Source of the DNA: Phycisphaerales bacterium
GTDB taxonomy: Bacteria; Planctomycetota; Phycisphaerae; Phycisphaerales; UBA1924
Direction of reading: 5' to 3'
NCBI GenBank assembly: GCA_029260555.1
Contig: JAJDCZ010000005.1
Span: 1 to 64,000, forward strand
Length of the DNA: 64,000 bases
The position numbers were made by a program, and so were the translations under genes. Below are positions 17,433 through 27,070 of the stretch, one piece after another. The notes under the pieces are model-generated. The model was not told the origin of the DNA. It did not search any database and saw only the letters and a program-made list of their open reading frames with translations. The stretch's first letter is position 1; each line of letters starts with the position of its first letter.

Positions 17433-18134
17433 ATGCCTGAGCACGAAGATGAGCAAGTAGCCAAAGCGGGTGAGGCTGACTATCTTGAGCCTTACGCCAA
17501 AGCGGTCAAAGAGCATGGCCCGGGGTTTGAAGCATTGCTCTGGAACAGCGCAGATGCTCAAAATCGCAGATTCGATGCGATCACAAGTCTGTGTCACCCA
17601 TCGGGGCGTGTGATCGCAGACATGGGGTGTGGCCAGGCGGACTTTGCCCTCTGGTTGAATCAGCAGAAGATTCCGTGCAAGCGTTACCTGGGTGTTGAAG
17701 CGATCCAGGAGTTGCAGACACTCAGCCAGGAGCGCATCAAGGATCTGAACTTGGGCGAGGCAAAGATTCTGCATGGCGAGTTTGTTGCGGATGAGGGGCT
17801 GTTTGACAGGCTTGTACGCGATGAGGGTGTGGATTTGATCGTGTTCAGCGGGTCATTGAATACGCTGGAGCAGGACCAGGCGGTCGCGGTGCTGAAAAGG
17901 GCGATGGAAGCACTGGATGGAGGGCGGGGATGGGGGGGAGGGGGGGCGTTGGTGTTCAACTTTTTAGCGCAGTCGCCTGCAGAGCCTGAGCGGGCAGTGA
18001 TGCCTCCAGCAAAGCGGTTTGCCACGCTGAGGATGATCCGCTGGGCGCTAGTCCAGTCACCACTGGTTTCGTATCGGCAGGATTACCTGCAGGGGCATGA
18101 TGCGACAATCTGTATTCGGGCTGCTGGGGATTAA
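17433..18134 (+). CDS. SAM-dependent methyltransferase-like protein
   Basis: 233 residues. The ATG lies 2 bases after the kinase stop, so it is probably read by re-initiation. Motif I of class I methyltransferases is seen in RVIADMGCGQADFALWL, followed by an acidic residue at the end of strand 2 (LGVEAIQEL) and LIVFSGSLNTLEQD as strand 4. A glycine run (GGRGWGGGGALVF) around residues 165-180 is coded by an uninterrupted G tract at about 17925-17950 and may be a slippery, expandable site. The substrate is unknown. Location next to a PfkB kinase offers no clear pathway. Confidence 0.78.
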   Translation: MPEHEDEQVAKAGEADYLEPYAKAVKEHGPGFEALLWNSADAQNRRFDAITSLCHPSGRVIADMGCGQADFALWLNQQKIPCKRYLGVEAIQELQTLSQERIKDLNLGEAKILHGEFVADEGLFDRLVRDEGVDLIVFSGSLNTLEQDQAVAVLKRAMEALDGGRGWGGGGALVFNFLAQSPAEPERAVMPPAKRFATLRMIRWALVQSPLVSYRQDYLQGHDATICIRAAGD

Positions 18135-18247
18135 GCGGGTTCCCAAGTGACCTTTGGATTGGGATTATGATTTAGGCGTGGGGATCACCTATCATGCGTT
18201 GATGACGGCTGACCTGTCACGCAATGAAATCCGAAGCTGAGGCATCC

Positions 18248-19651
18248 ATGTCTACCAAAGCACCATTTGCACCGGAAAAACCCTGTCTGACCAAGCGCAT
18301 TCCCACCTTCCCCTGGGCTGACCCTTCAGCTCGGCACTTTGTCGGGTATGACGAGTATGTCAAGACTGGAGGGTATGCCGCTCTCAAGAAGGCGATATCA
18401 ATCGCCCCCAGTGAGTTGGTGGAGATCGTCAAAGCTTCGCAACTTCGTGGTCGCGGGGGCGCGGGGTTTCCCACAGGGCTCAAATGGTCGTTTTTGCCTC
18501 AGCTTGAAGAGGGGCAGGACCCGGGCATGCGCTATCTGGCGATCAACTGCGACGAAGCAGAGCCTGGCACTTTCAAGGATCGGCTACTGGTCGACTTTGA
18601 CCCGCACATGGTGGTCGAAGGCATTGCCATCGCGTGCTATGCGTGTCGAATCAAGCGGGCGTATTTCTTCATTCGTGGCGAATATCACCATCAGGCTCGG
18701 ATGATGGAAAAAGCCATCAAGGAGGCTTACGAGCATGGCATCTTTGGGGACAAGGGGCTACTGGATGGTGCGGGGACAGCTGCCGGTGGTGCGTGGGCTG
18801 TGGACTGCTTTGTGCATCGTGGTGCGGGGGCGTATATCTGTGGCGAGGAGACGGCTCTTTTAGAAGCGATTGAAGGCAAGCGTGGTTGGCCCCGGATCAA
18901 GCCTCCGTTTCCTGCGATCAAGGGGCTGTTTGGCAAGCCCACGATTATTAACAATGTTGAGACGCTCGCAGCGATTCCTTTCATCGTTGAGGAGGGGTCT
19001 GAAGCGTTCGCTGCAATGGGGTGCGAATCTTCCATCGGCGGGCCGCCTTCGTATGGCACGAAGCTGATGGGTGTGTCGGGGCATGTTGAACGCCCGGGCG
19101 TGTTTGAGTGTGAGCTGGGGGTGCCTTTGTCGACGCTGATCAATAGTTACTGCGGCGGCATGAAAGGCAACAAGAAGTTCAAAGGCGCCATCGCGGGCGG
19201 CGTATCCATGGGCATTCTTGGTCCTGACCAGATGGATGCGGTCATGGATTTTGATATTGGCAGAAAATATAATGTTCTGGGGCTGGGCACCGCCTGCCCA
19301 ACCGTGTTTGATGAAGATACGGACATGGTCGCGGTGGCAAGAAACATTTCCCGATTTTACATGCACGAATCGTGTGGTCAGTGTACGCCTTGTAGAGAGG
19401 GTAGTGGATGGCTTTATCAACTGCTCCAGCGCATTGAAGCAGGCGAAGCGAGGACGAAGGATCTGGATCTGGCTCTTGAGATCGCTACCAGCATGGGCAC
19501 GATGCCAGGCACCACGATCTGCGGGCTTGCGGATGGCAACAACTGGGCGGTGCGGACCATCATGAACAAGTATCGCGAAGAGTTTGAAAAACGCGTGATG
19601 CCTACGCATGTGCCGGTGCGAATGACCGTCGGAGTCAGCACGAGAGGCTGA
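18248..19651 (+). CDS. nuoF: NADH-quinone oxidoreductase subunit F (NuoF)
   Basis: 467 residues from the ATG at 18248, which has TGAGG five bases upstream. The frame is open back to 18224. This is the NADH-oxidising, FMN-binding subunit of complex I. The FMN/NADH site is in RGRGGAGFPTGLKWSF, NCDEAEPGTFKDR and ICGEETALLEAIEG. The N3 iron-sulfur cluster is supplied by ESCGQCTPCREG and the later Cys of TTICGLADGN. Neither nuoE nor nuoG is next to it, whereas the family is usually within a nuo operon. A related isolated gene, nuoB, is at 38.2 kb. It could also serve a NAD-linked hydrogenase or formate dehydrogenase, but the length and context suggest complex I. Confidence 0.93.
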   Translation: MSTKAPFAPEKPCLTKRIPTFPWADPSARHFVGYDEYVKTGGYAALKKAISIAPSELVEIVKASQLRGRGGAGFPTGLKWSFLPQLEEGQDPGMRYLAINCDEAEPGTFKDRLLVDFDPHMVVEGIAIACYACRIKRAYFFIRGEYHHQARMMEKAIKEAYEHGIFGDKGLLDGAGTAAGGAWAVDCFVHRGAGAYICGEETALLEAIEGKRGWPRIKPPFPAIKGLFGKPTIINNVETLAAIPFIVEEGSEAFAAMGCESSIGGPPSYGTKLMGVSGHVERPGVFECELGVPLSTLINSYCGGMKGNKKFKGAIAGGVSMGILGPDQMDAVMDFDIGRKYNVLGLGTACPTVFDEDTDMVAVARNISRFYMHESCGQCTPCREGSGWLYQLLQRIEAGEARTKDLDLALEIATSMGTMPGTTICGLADGNNWAVRTIMNKYREEFEKRVMPTHVPVRMTVGVSTRG

Positions 19652-19655
19652 ATCA

Positions 19656-19673
19656 GGATTGAGATTTCAATCC
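19656..19673. terminator. Weak hairpin after nuoF
   Basis: GGATTGA (19656-19662) and TCAATCC (19667-19673) can pair around a four-base loop directly after the nuoF stop codon. There is no T-run on either side, so an intrinsic terminator is doubtful. Confidence 0.3.
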
Positions 19674-19735
19674 GGGGCATTCTCTGGTGAGCGACGACCA
19701 CATGGAAATGAACTGGTTTGGCAGCAAGACCTGAA

Positions 19736-19763
19736 GACCGCTCCCTGGCAGTCGCAGCTCGTT
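19736..19763 (-). repeat. Intergenic repeat, copy 2 (single, diverged)
   Basis: Minus-strand reading gives GAGCTGCGACTGCCAGGGAG, with three changes from the common core. It lies in the gap between nuoF and the TolC-like gene and reaches 2 bases into the end of the latter. Confidence 0.7.
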
Positions 19764-21519
19764 AGTTATTTGGTTGATCGCTGGTGTTGGTCAGTGTGTC
19801 GATCATATTCGCTTCATTTTCGCTGCCTGGGGATGCTGGCACGGGCCAGTTTGGGTCGTTTCTGGGGTCGATGGGTTGCCAGTCGATTTTGGATGCTCCC
19901 AGCAGCGTGCCTGTGGCAAAGGAAAGATCTACAAGCGATATCTGGTAATCGGTGATTGCGCGGATTTCAGAGAGTTGTGCATCTGCCAGACTGGTCGCAG
20001 CGTCCAGCACATCGGTGCTGGTGCGTGCACCGACCTCAAACTGGCGTTGTTCTGCATCATATGTGCGAGCAGTTGCAGCAGCGGACTGACGGGCAGCCAT
20101 GATCCTCTGCCAGGCTGCGTTGACATTGTCAATCGAGGTCAGAACTTCCTGCTCAATAGCCAGTTTGCGTGATTCTCTGGTCGCAAGGCGCTGGAGTCTG
20201 GCCAGAACCGACTGTCTGATGCGGGATTTGGCAGCTTCATTGCCGATGGGTATTTGCCCCGTCAAGCCTACTGACCAGCTTTCAAAGTTGTTGTCGATAA
20301 GCACAGAGTTGGACTCACGAAACATGGACCCAAGTCCCTGAATGTTGTAGGCGTAGTCCAGCGTGAACAATGGGAGAGACTGGTTTTTGTTGAAGGCGAT
20401 GGTGCTGGCATCTTGCGCCAAACGAAGCTCCAACTCGAGCATCTCCATGCGATTTTCAAGAGCCTGCTGCATCAGATCGCTTGATGCAAACTTATACGGG
20501 ACCGGATCCGGTAGCGTCTGGATGGTCAGATGCGTGGTCGTATCCATCGAAAGCCCGGGGATATTCATGATGCGCTTGAGGTCGCGTTGGCGGTTCTTGA
20601 TGAGGTTCTCAGCGATGATGATGGATTCAAGGCGTTGTGCCAGGCCTGCTTCGGCGCGCATGATCTCGACCTCTGCTGATGCCCCCGCCTGAACACGACG
20701 GCGAGCTCTTTGAAGCTGAACCAGGGCAAGCTCGTACTGTTTTTGTGTTACTTCCAGCGCCTGCTGTGCTGCGTACAGCCTCCAGTATGCACGATCAACG
20801 CCTGCGATCTGACGGATTACCTCAAGCTTGGTCTGTGCCTGGGAAACCTGCTGATTGAGTGCAGCAATGCGCAGAGCATGAGTGTTTGTGCGACGGCCAG
20901 CATTGCGAAGCAGAGGTTGACTGACCGAAAACCGCAATGACGAGTCGTAGCTGGTATTCAGCGTAACGAAGGGGTTATTCGTCTGACGCCATTGTTCGAT
21001 AAGATCGACACTGACACTGCCTCCGGTGCGCAGGGGGATCTGCACGCCATTGGAAGTAAACACCGAATCCTGTTGGTTGAACGAGGTGATATTAAATGAA
21101 GGCGAGTCATCCTCGCGATAGATCAGTCTTGTGTTAAAGGCCGCTTCAAAGCGAGCTTCTTCCTGTGAGATAGATTCTTTGGCAATGTTGGGATTGACCA
21201 TTGCAACACGCAAGTCCATGTTGTTCTCAAGCGTGGCCTGCCTGACGCGCTCGATGCTGAACTCCATTTTTTGAACACCTGCGAATCGATCCGCCAGAGG
21301 ATCGGCCATGGCGTTTTGCTCTGGGAGGGGTGCTTGATGGGACTTGAGGTCCAGAGGCTGAATGTTTTGCAGCTGGGCAATGCTGACGCGCTTGCCCAGG
21401 TCTGCATCGTATGTGCGAAATGGATTGGAACAACCCGTGCCCAGAAGTACTGTGCATATCCCAAAGCCCATGATGGCACTACGGGCAAAATGCTTGGCCG
21501 ATTCTTGTGTTTTGATCAT
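19762..21519 (-). CDS. TolC-family outer membrane efflux lipoprotein
   Basis: 585 residues from the ATG at 21519. The frame is open to 21726 but that part overlaps the upstream permease and looks non-coding. A lipobox (VLLGTGC-SNPF) suggests a lipid anchor. The body has the long alpha-helical TolC/OEP repeats (LNQQVSQAQTKLEVIRQI, ARRRVQAGASAEVEIMRAEAGLAQRLES, IRQSVLARLQRLATRESRKLA) and the strand/turn EVGARTSTDVLDAATSLADAQ, which is characteristic for OEP proteins. It is the last gene of a minus-strand operon with MacA, ATPase and permease genes, forming the outer-membrane exit of the system. Confidence 0.9.
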   Translation of the reverse strand: MIKTQESAKHFARSAIMGFGICTVLLGTGCSNPFRTYDADLGKRVSIAQLQNIQPLDLKSHQAPLPEQNAMADPLADRFAGVQKMEFSIERVRQATLENNMDLRVAMVNPNIAKESISQEEARFEAAFNTRLIYREDDSPSFNITSFNQQDSVFTSNGVQIPLRTGGSVSVDLIEQWRQTNNPFVTLNTSYDSSLRFSVSQPLLRNAGRRTNTHALRIAALNQQVSQAQTKLEVIRQIAGVDRAYWRLYAAQQALEVTQKQYELALVQLQRARRRVQAGASAEVEIMRAEAGLAQRLESIIIAENLIKNRQRDLKRIMNIPGLSMDTTTHLTIQTLPDPVPYKFASSDLMQQALENRMEMLELELRLAQDASTIAFNKNQSLPLFTLDYAYNIQGLGSMFRESNSVLIDNNFESWSVGLTGQIPIGNEAAKSRIRQSVLARLQRLATRESRKLAIEQEVLTSIDNVNAAWQRIMAARQSAAATARTYDAEQRQFEVGARTSTDVLDAATSLADAQLSEIRAITDYQISLVDLSFATGTLLGASKIDWQPIDPRNDPNWPVPASPGSENEANMIDTLTNTSDQPNN

Positions 21520-21553
21520 CGGTGAGTAAAAACCTGTTTCTGAACTGATGGTG

Positions 21554-22795
21554 TTATTCGTGACGCAATGCGTCGATGGGATTGAGCCTGGCGGCTTTGA
21601 TTGCAGGGAACATGCCAAAGATGATGCCGGTGGCAGCACTGAAACCCACCGAGAGAACGATAGCCCAGAAGGGCACGGAAGCTTTTGAGAGGGGCGAATC
21701 CGGCATGAGGCGAAGACCAAGCACAAAGCCTTCGCCGATCAATAGCCCGATACCTGCCCCGACCAGGCACAAAACCACAGCTTCAACAAGGAACTGAGTC
21801 AAAATGATCATGGGGCGAGCGCCGACAGCTTTCCGCAGGCCGATCTCGCGTGTGCGTTCGCTCACGCTGACCAGCATGATGTTCATGATCCCGATACCTC
21901 CGACCAGAAGCGAGATGGCAACGATGCCTCCAGCACCGGCTTTGATTGCACCCGCCATGGAGTTGAACTGGTCGATGAACCGCTGCATGACCTGAATCTG
22001 AAAAGTATCTTCTTCATCGGGTTCGAGGCCGCGCATTTTGCGTAATACAAAGCGGATTTCAGCGATGGCATCTTCAGCAGCATTGGGATCTTTGAGTTCC
22101 CCCTGGGCGTAGTTCAGCCAGCCATTGGGATTGAGTTTGCGAGCGGTGGAGAAGGGGATGAAGACTTCCGTGGAGGTGTCGCCGCCGCCGAACATGGCGG
22201 ACATCTGAATGGTCTCGACCACGCCGACGATCAGGAATCTTCTGCCCGAGACGAGGATGTAACTTCCCACGGGGTTTCGATCCAGATCCAGTTCCTGGAT
22301 GGCGTGTTCATTAATCAGGCAGACCTGGCGTTTTTCATCTTCATCAATGGCTGAGAACTGACGGCCCTGAAGGATTTGGCGGTTTTCAATCTTGTGCCAG
22401 GAGGGCCACATACCGATGACCGAGACGCTGTCGATGGTTCGCTTGCCGTGTGCGATGGAATACCCGCCGTACCACATGGGGACGATGAGATCCAGAGATT
22501 CGCTGTGTTTGAGGATTTCGGTGACTTCGATTTCTTTGAGTTGAACTTCGCGCCATGTGATTTTGTTGCGCATTGATTCGGGGCGTCTGCCGTCGATGAA
22601 GACTCGCTTGGCGCCAAACTTTTCAAACTCGCCGAGGATGTTGTTTTGTAACCCATCAAGAGCTGCGATGACGGAGATGACCGATGCAACGCCGATGATG
22701 ACACCCAGGGTAGTGAGCATGGATCTTATTTTGTTAGAAAAGATCTGGCTGAGCGCGAGGAAGACAGTCTGAAATGCAAGTCTGAGCAGAATCAT
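21554..22795 (-). CDS. MacB/FtsX-type ABC transporter permease
   Basis: 413 residues. AGAGGAG lies ahead of the ATG. It has an N-terminal membrane helix near [20 protein letters not shown], a large extracytoplasmic MacB_PCD-like domain, and three C-terminal helices with the conserved [18 protein letters not shown] loop that contacts the ATPase. The start codon overlaps the end of the ATPase gene by 4 bases. It would form the inner-membrane channel of the tripartite export machine with the adaptor at 23698 and the TolC-like gene at 19762. The substrate could be an antibiotic, a peptide or a lipid. Confidence 0.92.
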   Translation of the reverse strand: MILLRLAFQTVFLALSQIFSNKIRSMLTTLGVIIGVASVISVIAALDGLQNNILGEFEKFGAKRVFIDGRRPESMRNKITWREVQLKEIEVTEILKHSESLDLIVPMWYGGYSIAHGKRTIDSVSVIGMWPSWHKIENRQILQGRQFSAIDEDEKRQVCLINEHAIQELDLDRNPVGSYILVSGRRFLIVGVVETIQMSAMFGGGDTSTEVFIPFSTARKLNPNGWLNYAQGELKDPNAAEDAIAEIRFVLRKMRGLEPDEEDTFQIQVMQRFIDQFNSMAGAIKAGAGGIVAISLLVGGIGIMNIMLVSVSERTREIGLRKAVGARPMIILTQFLVEAVVLCLVGAGIGLLIGEGFVLGLRLMPDSPLSKASVPFWAIVLSVGFSAATGIIFGMFPAIKAARLNPIDALRHE

Positions 22796-23691
22796 GGCTG
22801 AATGACTCCTCTTGCAGGTTTTGTTCCCGGCATTGTATGAATCGAGGAAGCATCCAGAGCCTCTGTCTCTTGTGAAAGCTCGTGAGCACGCTTTGTCGAG
22901 TTGTTTGTAGAAGTGTCATCAAGCTGCTTTGGTATGTGATTCTGATCGATGTCTTGCACCTGCGTCTGGATGGTTGAAGCCATTGCAGTGACAAACTTGC
23001 GGTGCAATGGATCTTCTGCTGTAGGATTGTCTGAGATGACCTTGCCATCACTGAGACGCACGATTCGCTGGGCATGGCTGGCGACTTCCTCTTCGTGCGT
23101 CACGATGATGATGGTCTGCCCTTCATCGTGAAGTTGTTTGAAAAGTGCGATGATTTCGCTGGATGTGGTTGAATCCAGGTTGCCGGTAGGCTCATCTGCC
23201 AGCAAGATACTGGGTTCAGAGACCAGTGCCCGCGCTACCGCCACCCGCTGCCTCTGGCCGCCGGAGAGCTGGTTGGGGCGATGGCTCATTCGAGTTTCCA
23301 GCCCCACACGCTTGAGGGCATTTTTAGCTCGCTTGCGCGCTTTGAACATGCCTTTGGAATACAGCAGGGGGAGCATGACATTTTTCAGAGCAGACTGTCT
23401 GGGCAAGAGCTCGAACGATTGAAAGATGAAACCGATTTCCTGGTTGCGCACGCGGGCCAATGCCCCAGCTCTCATTTTGTGAGTGGGCTTTCCATTGAGT
23501 GTGTAGATGCCACTGGAGGGTCGATCCAGGCACCCCAGGATGTTCATCAGCGTGCTTTTGCCTGAGCCTGAAGCACCCATGATGGCTACAAACTCGTTGC
23601 GCTGGATATCAAGATCGACGCCATCGAGTGCGCGTACGCGCTCGACACCCATCTTGTATACCTTGCGAAGTTTGCGAATCCTGATAGTCAC
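22792..23691 (-). CDS. ABC transporter ATP-binding protein (MacB/LolD type)
   Basis: 299 residues with a GTG start 6 bases after the adaptor gene's stop. Walker A is GASGSGKST, the Q loop [15 protein letters not shown], the signature [33 protein letters not shown] (split here: LSGGQ followed by Walker B LLADEP), and the H loop is in [18 protein letters not shown]. The family drives mechanical transmission in MacB and LolCDE systems. About 70 residues after the ATPase core (residues 230-299) form an acidic, low-complexity tail ([15 protein letters not shown]) not found in the usual 220-235-residue LolD. Neighbours make it part of a MacAB-TolC-like operon. Confidence 0.93.
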   Translation of the reverse strand: MTIRIRKLRKVYKMGVERVRALDGVDLDIQRNEFVAIMGASGSGKSTLMNILGCLDRPSSGIYTLNGKPTHKMRAGALARVRNQEIGFIFQSFELLPRQSALKNVMLPLLYSKGMFKARKRAKNALKRVGLETRMSHRPNQLSGGQRQRVAVARALVSEPSILLADEPTGNLDSTTSSEIIALFKQLHDEGQTIIIVTHEEEVASHAQRIVRLSDGKVISDNPTAEDPLHRKFVTAMASTIQTQVQDIDQNHIPKQLDDTSTNNSTKRAHELSQETEALDASSIHTMPGTKPARGVIQP

Positions 23692-23697
23692 TGCTGA

Positions 23698-25026
23698 TCA
23701 GCCCTTCTCGCCTGGTGCTTGAGTGTCTGTTTCTTCTTCAGATGCTGATTCCTCAGCAGCCTTTTCTTGTTCATTTTCTTTCTTGACATCTTCCTCGTCA
23801 CGAACTAGCTCATCATGCTTGATTTTCAGCAGTTCTTTGTATGGGCCGACGATGATCCGGTCGTCATCGCTCAGGCCGCTGAGGACGACCGTGTGCGTCA
23901 GGTCGCTGGTGCCAACACTGACAGGTGTGACCACCGCTTTGCCATCAACAAACCGGTACACCACGCGGGCGTGGGTTTTTTTCTGATCGACATTGGGATT
24001 TTCTTTGCGAATGTCACTGGGCAGGTCGTCAATGGCCAGATCCATCACGGCCTGGCTGGGGATTTTAATAACATCCCGTGTGGTTTTGATCTGGATATCG
24101 GTGTTGGCATTGCCACCGAGCCAGAGCAGGCGATCGCCTGGCATATTTATGGAAATCTCTGCTTCGATGTAGGCTGTGCCATCGCGCCAGACTTCGCGGT
24201 GCAACTTGACGCGGTCAACGGTGCCTTGGAATGTCTCATCAGGAAAAGCGTTGATATAGATTGTTGCATCCTGGTCTGACTCGATAAGCGCTACATTGGA
24301 TTCATCAACCCGGGCACGCATGAGCATATCAGACATATCCGCGATGGTCATGATCGTTGAACCGATGTTGTTGAATGTGCCCAGCACATTCTCGCCGATC
24401 TTGTTGTTCAACCGGGTGATGGTGCCATCGATGGGCGAGGTAATGACGGTGTAATCGACATTCTTCTTTGCTCTTGTGATAGACGAACGGGCAATCTCAA
24501 TAGATTGCTCAGCCATCTTCACGCCCGCCTGGGCTTGACGGAATCGTGCTTCTGCAGCATCAAGCTCAGCCTTGGAAATGTCGTTGGTCGTCAACAACTC
24601 ACGAGCCCGCACCACAGCAAGGTCTGCTTCAACAAGTGAGGCTTTGGCGCTTTCTACCCGCGCTTCTTCGCTTTTCAGCTGAGCCTGGGTCGATTCAAGC
24701 GATGCCACCAGATCCTTGGAATCCAGCCGCACCAGCACATCGCCCTCTTTGACATGATCACCCTCTTTAAAAGGCATCGCGGTGATCATGGCTGACACCC
24801 TTGAGGATATATTGACCATATTGCGAGGCTCAATGGACCCGGGTGCATTAACGGTGCGTGTGAGATCCCCCCTGGATACTGCCTCCAGCCGAACGACCTT
24901 GGCTTTGGGCTTGTTTTCGAGCTTGGCTCTGAACTGATCAAACTGAGGCGACTTGACCAGTGCAAACACCCCGCTGCCCAGCAGCACCACGATCACAATA
25001 AAAATCACTGCCAGCCGTTTCCACAC
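23698..25026 (-). CDS. MacA/HlyD-family periplasmic adaptor
   Basis: 442 residues. I chose the GTG at 25026 (MWKRLAVIFIVIVVLLGSG), which has GGAGG eight bases upstream, rather than the longer frame up to 25134 that runs through a G-rich tract. An N-terminal signal anchor is followed by a barrel-sandwich (lipoyl-like) half VNAPGSIEPRNMVNISSRVSAMI, a coiled-coil hairpin (LESTQAQLKSEEARVESAKAS...), the second lipoyl half TVITSPIDGTITRLNNKIGE, and a beta-barrel. The C-terminal 40 residues are acidic (EEDVKKENEQEKAAEESASEEE). First gene of the four-gene export operon. Confidence 0.92.
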   Translation of the reverse strand: MWKRLAVIFIVIVVLLGSGVFALVKSPQFDQFRAKLENKPKAKVVRLEAVSRGDLTRTVNAPGSIEPRNMVNISSRVSAMITAMPFKEGDHVKEGDVLVRLDSKDLVASLESTQAQLKSEEARVESAKASLVEADLAVVRARELLTTNDISKAELDAAEARFRQAQAGVKMAEQSIEIARSSITRAKKNVDYTVITSPIDGTITRLNNKIGENVLGTFNNIGSTIMTIADMSDMLMRARVDESNVALIESDQDATIYINAFPDETFQGTVDRVKLHREVWRDGTAYIEAEISINMPGDRLLWLGGNANTDIQIKTTRDVIKIPSQAVMDLAIDDLPSDIRKENPNVDQKKTHARVVYRFVDGKAVVTPVSVGTSDLTHTVVLSGLSDDDRIIVGPYKELLKIKHDELVRDEEDVKKENEQEKAAEESASEEETDTQAPGEKG

Positions 25027-25040
25027 GAGACATTCCTCCG

Positions 25041-25075
25041 CTCTTTCCCCCCTCCCTTTCCCCCTCCCATTCCTC
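25041..25075 (-). promoter_or_regulatory. Guanine-run tract directly upstream of macA (possible G-quadruplex in the mRNA leader)
   Basis: On the minus strand the tract reads G3-A-G5-AAA-G3-A-G6, four G-runs with loops of 1, 3 and 1 base, which fits the canonical quadruplex rule. It ends only a few bases before the GGAGGA ribosome-binding site of the macA gene and could mask or regulate it. It has no coding meaning with the GTG start. Function is inferred from position only. Confidence 0.5.
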
Positions 25076-25258
25076 AGCCTGTCATACGCTGCTATCTTAC
25101 GAACGCCTATGCCATTGATCATACGCAGAGGCACCTATTCCACTACCTGACCCCGAAAGAGACATTGTTGGCAAAAAGGCACAGCGTCTTTCACCTGCAA
25201 CCACCTTTATTATGACTTATACCGGTTCAGGCTATTCCGGTTCGCTTCTGTAGACCTG

Positions 25259-26893
25259 TCAGAGCCCAAGTTTCTCAGCCAGGTAATCGCCCACGGAAGC
25301 AATCGAGATCCTCTCCTGGCTCAATGAATCACGATCACGCACCGTCACCGTGTTGTGGTTAGGCGAGTCAGCATCAAGCGTCTCGCCATCAATCGTAAAG
25401 CAGAATGGACACCCAGCCTCATCCATACGGGCATAACGCTTGCCGATGGACTGTTTCTCATCATAATCAATGGTGCCAAGATGCCCGAACCGGTTGCGAA
25501 GCTCTGCTGCCAATGGTGCAGCCACTTCGGGCATGCCACCTTTTTTAACCAATGGAAAAACGGCAGCCTTGATGGGGGCAATGCGAGGATGAAACTTCAT
25601 ATAGACACCAGAGGCACGCTCTGGATCAGGGGTGTAGGCTTCACAAAGCAAGGCCAGAACACCTCGATCAAGACCAGCTGAAGGTTCGATAACATGTGGG
25701 AGGTAGCGTTCGCCTTTGGGTTGGCCATTCTTGGCAAGTTCGCCTCGGGTGTTATCAAAGTAATCGAGTTTGGTCTTGGCGTGCTCGGCGTGTTGTTTGA
25801 GATCAAAGTTGGTTCGATCTGCGATGCCTTCGAGCTCACCAAAGCCCGGAGCAGTGAAGGGGAACTTGTATTCGATGTCAGATGTGCCTGCACCTTCCTT
25901 GGCGTAATGAGCCAGTTCATCCTTGTCGTGTTCGCGAAGGATGAGGTTGTCGCCTTTGAGCCCCAGATCCTGCCACCATGCCATGCGCCAGTCACGCCAG
26001 AAGACATACCAGTCTTTGGCGTCATCGGGATGGCAGAAGAACTCGATCTCCATCTGCTCAAACTCGCGGCTACGAAATGTAAAGTTTCTCGGCGTAACCT
26101 CATTACGAAACGCCTTGCCGGTCTGGGCGATGCCGAAGGGGACCGACACGCGCGTGGTATCAACGACATTCTTGAAGTTGATGAAGATGCCTTGAGCGGT
26201 TTCAGGGCGAAGATAAGCCTTGTTGGTTTCGATATCACCTGTCGCGCCGATGACGGTTGGGAACATGAGGTTAAAGGCGCGAGGTTCGGTGAGTGTCCCG
26301 ACTTCTTTGGCATCTGGGCCGACGGTAATTGTGAGTTCATCTGCACCCAGTTCGGTCAAGGAGCAGATGTCAACACCATCTTCCGGGATGTCCTTTTTCT
26401 TGTACTTTGACAGTTTTTTGAGTGCGTTGGCAAAGGATTTATCATCGTTTTCGATAAAAGCGTAGATCTGGCCAGTGGAATCGCCCTTTTCGCCCATGCA
26501 CATAAGATGATCTGCGCGGTACCGATTCTTGGTTTCGCGACAATCTACCATTGGATCATTGAATCCGCCGACATGCCCGGATGCTTCCCAGACCTTCGGG
26601 TTCTGGATGATGGAGGTGTCGACCGGCACAATGGAGACGGGTTTGCCATCAGGGCCGAGTTTGCCGTTGCAGCCTTTCATGACGACATCGGTCCACCAGG
26701 CATCGCGGAGGTTTTTTTTGAGTTGGGCACCGAGTGGGCCGTAGTCCCAGAAGCCGTTGATGCCGCCATAGATTTCGGATGCGGGATAGATGAACCCTCG
26801 GCGTTTGCACAGAGCCATGATGTCATCCATGGATTTGCTGGCTGGATCAGAGGCTGTGCTGCATTGAGCTTGAGAATCGGTCCCGCTGGACAT
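25259..26893 (-). CDS. glyQS: Glycyl-tRNA synthetase, single-chain (alpha2) type
   Basis: 544 residues. The start at 26893 has AAGGAG six bases upstream. A longer open frame to 27037 would cross an intergenic repeat and is rejected. This is the class II alpha-2 form found in archaea, eukaryotes and many bacteria, not the GlyQ/GlyS heterodimer. Motifs seen are RRGFIYPASEIYGG, FWDYGPLGAQLKKN, LMFPTVIG near motif 1-2, RPETAQGIFINFKNV, FRNEVTPRNFTFRSREFEQMEIEFFC (motif 2), and GLDRGVLALL (motif 3), followed by the C-terminal anticodon-binding domain (PRIAPIKAAVFPL). It sits upstream of the export operon with a gap of 232 bases. Confidence 0.96.
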   Translation of the reverse strand: MSSGTDSQAQCSTASDPASKSMDDIMALCKRRGFIYPASEIYGGINGFWDYGPLGAQLKKNLRDAWWTDVVMKGCNGKLGPDGKPVSIVPVDTSIIQNPKVWEASGHVGGFNDPMVDCRETKNRYRADHLMCMGEKGDSTGQIYAFIENDDKSFANALKKLSKYKKKDIPEDGVDICSLTELGADELTITVGPDAKEVGTLTEPRAFNLMFPTVIGATGDIETNKAYLRPETAQGIFINFKNVVDTTRVSVPFGIAQTGKAFRNEVTPRNFTFRSREFEQMEIEFFCHPDDAKDWYVFWRDWRMAWWQDLGLKGDNLILREHDKDELAHYAKEGAGTSDIEYKFPFTAPGFGELEGIADRTNFDLKQHAEHAKTKLDYFDNTRGELAKNGQPKGERYLPHVIEPSAGLDRGVLALLCEAYTPDPERASGVYMKFHPRIAPIKAAVFPLVKKGGMPEVAAPLAAELRNRFGHLGTIDYDEKQSIGKRYARMDEAGCPFCFTIDGETLDADSPNHNTVTVRDRDSLSQERISIASVGDYLAEKLGL

Positions 26894-26982
26894 GGTGAAC
26901 TCCTTGGTCTGAATGGTGCCAATCCTATTCCTCGTTGGGGCTTGAGTCTTAGTCAATGTGTTTGGGACTGTGTTTGACATCT

Positions 26983-27007
26983 GACGAGCCGCGACCGTGA
27001 GGGAGCG
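26983..27007 (+). repeat. Intergenic repeat, copy 3 (left arm of an inverted pair)
   Basis: Contains the core AGCCGCGACCGTGAGGGAG exactly. It is repeated in inverse orientation at 27046-27070, 38 bases away, so the two arms can form a long cruciform or an RNA hairpin. Lies in the glyQS leader. Confidence 0.9.
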
Positions 27008-27045
27008 AGAGTTGTAGTAAAGACTTTGGGAAAACAAGGAAGAAT

Positions 27046-27070
27046 CGCTCCCTGACGGTCGCAGCTCATT
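27046..27070 (-). repeat. Intergenic repeat, copy 4 (right arm of an inverted pair)
   Basis: Minus-strand reading is AATGAGCTGCGACCGTCAGG followed by GAGCG, differing from the core at a few bases. The middle of the element (GTAGTAAAGACTTTGGG) is partly shared with the 60536-60611 pair (GTAGAGATCCTTGGC), so the whole palindromic unit of about 80 bases is the repeated entity. Confidence 0.85.

Noticed and set aside
21520-21726. Upstream extension of the TolC-like gene
   Set aside because: It overlaps the permease gene, has a Cys/Pro-rich unstructured product and no signal peptide before the lipobox.
26894-27037. Upstream extension of glyQS
   Set aside because: It runs through an intergenic repeat, and the AAGGAG site places the start at 26893.
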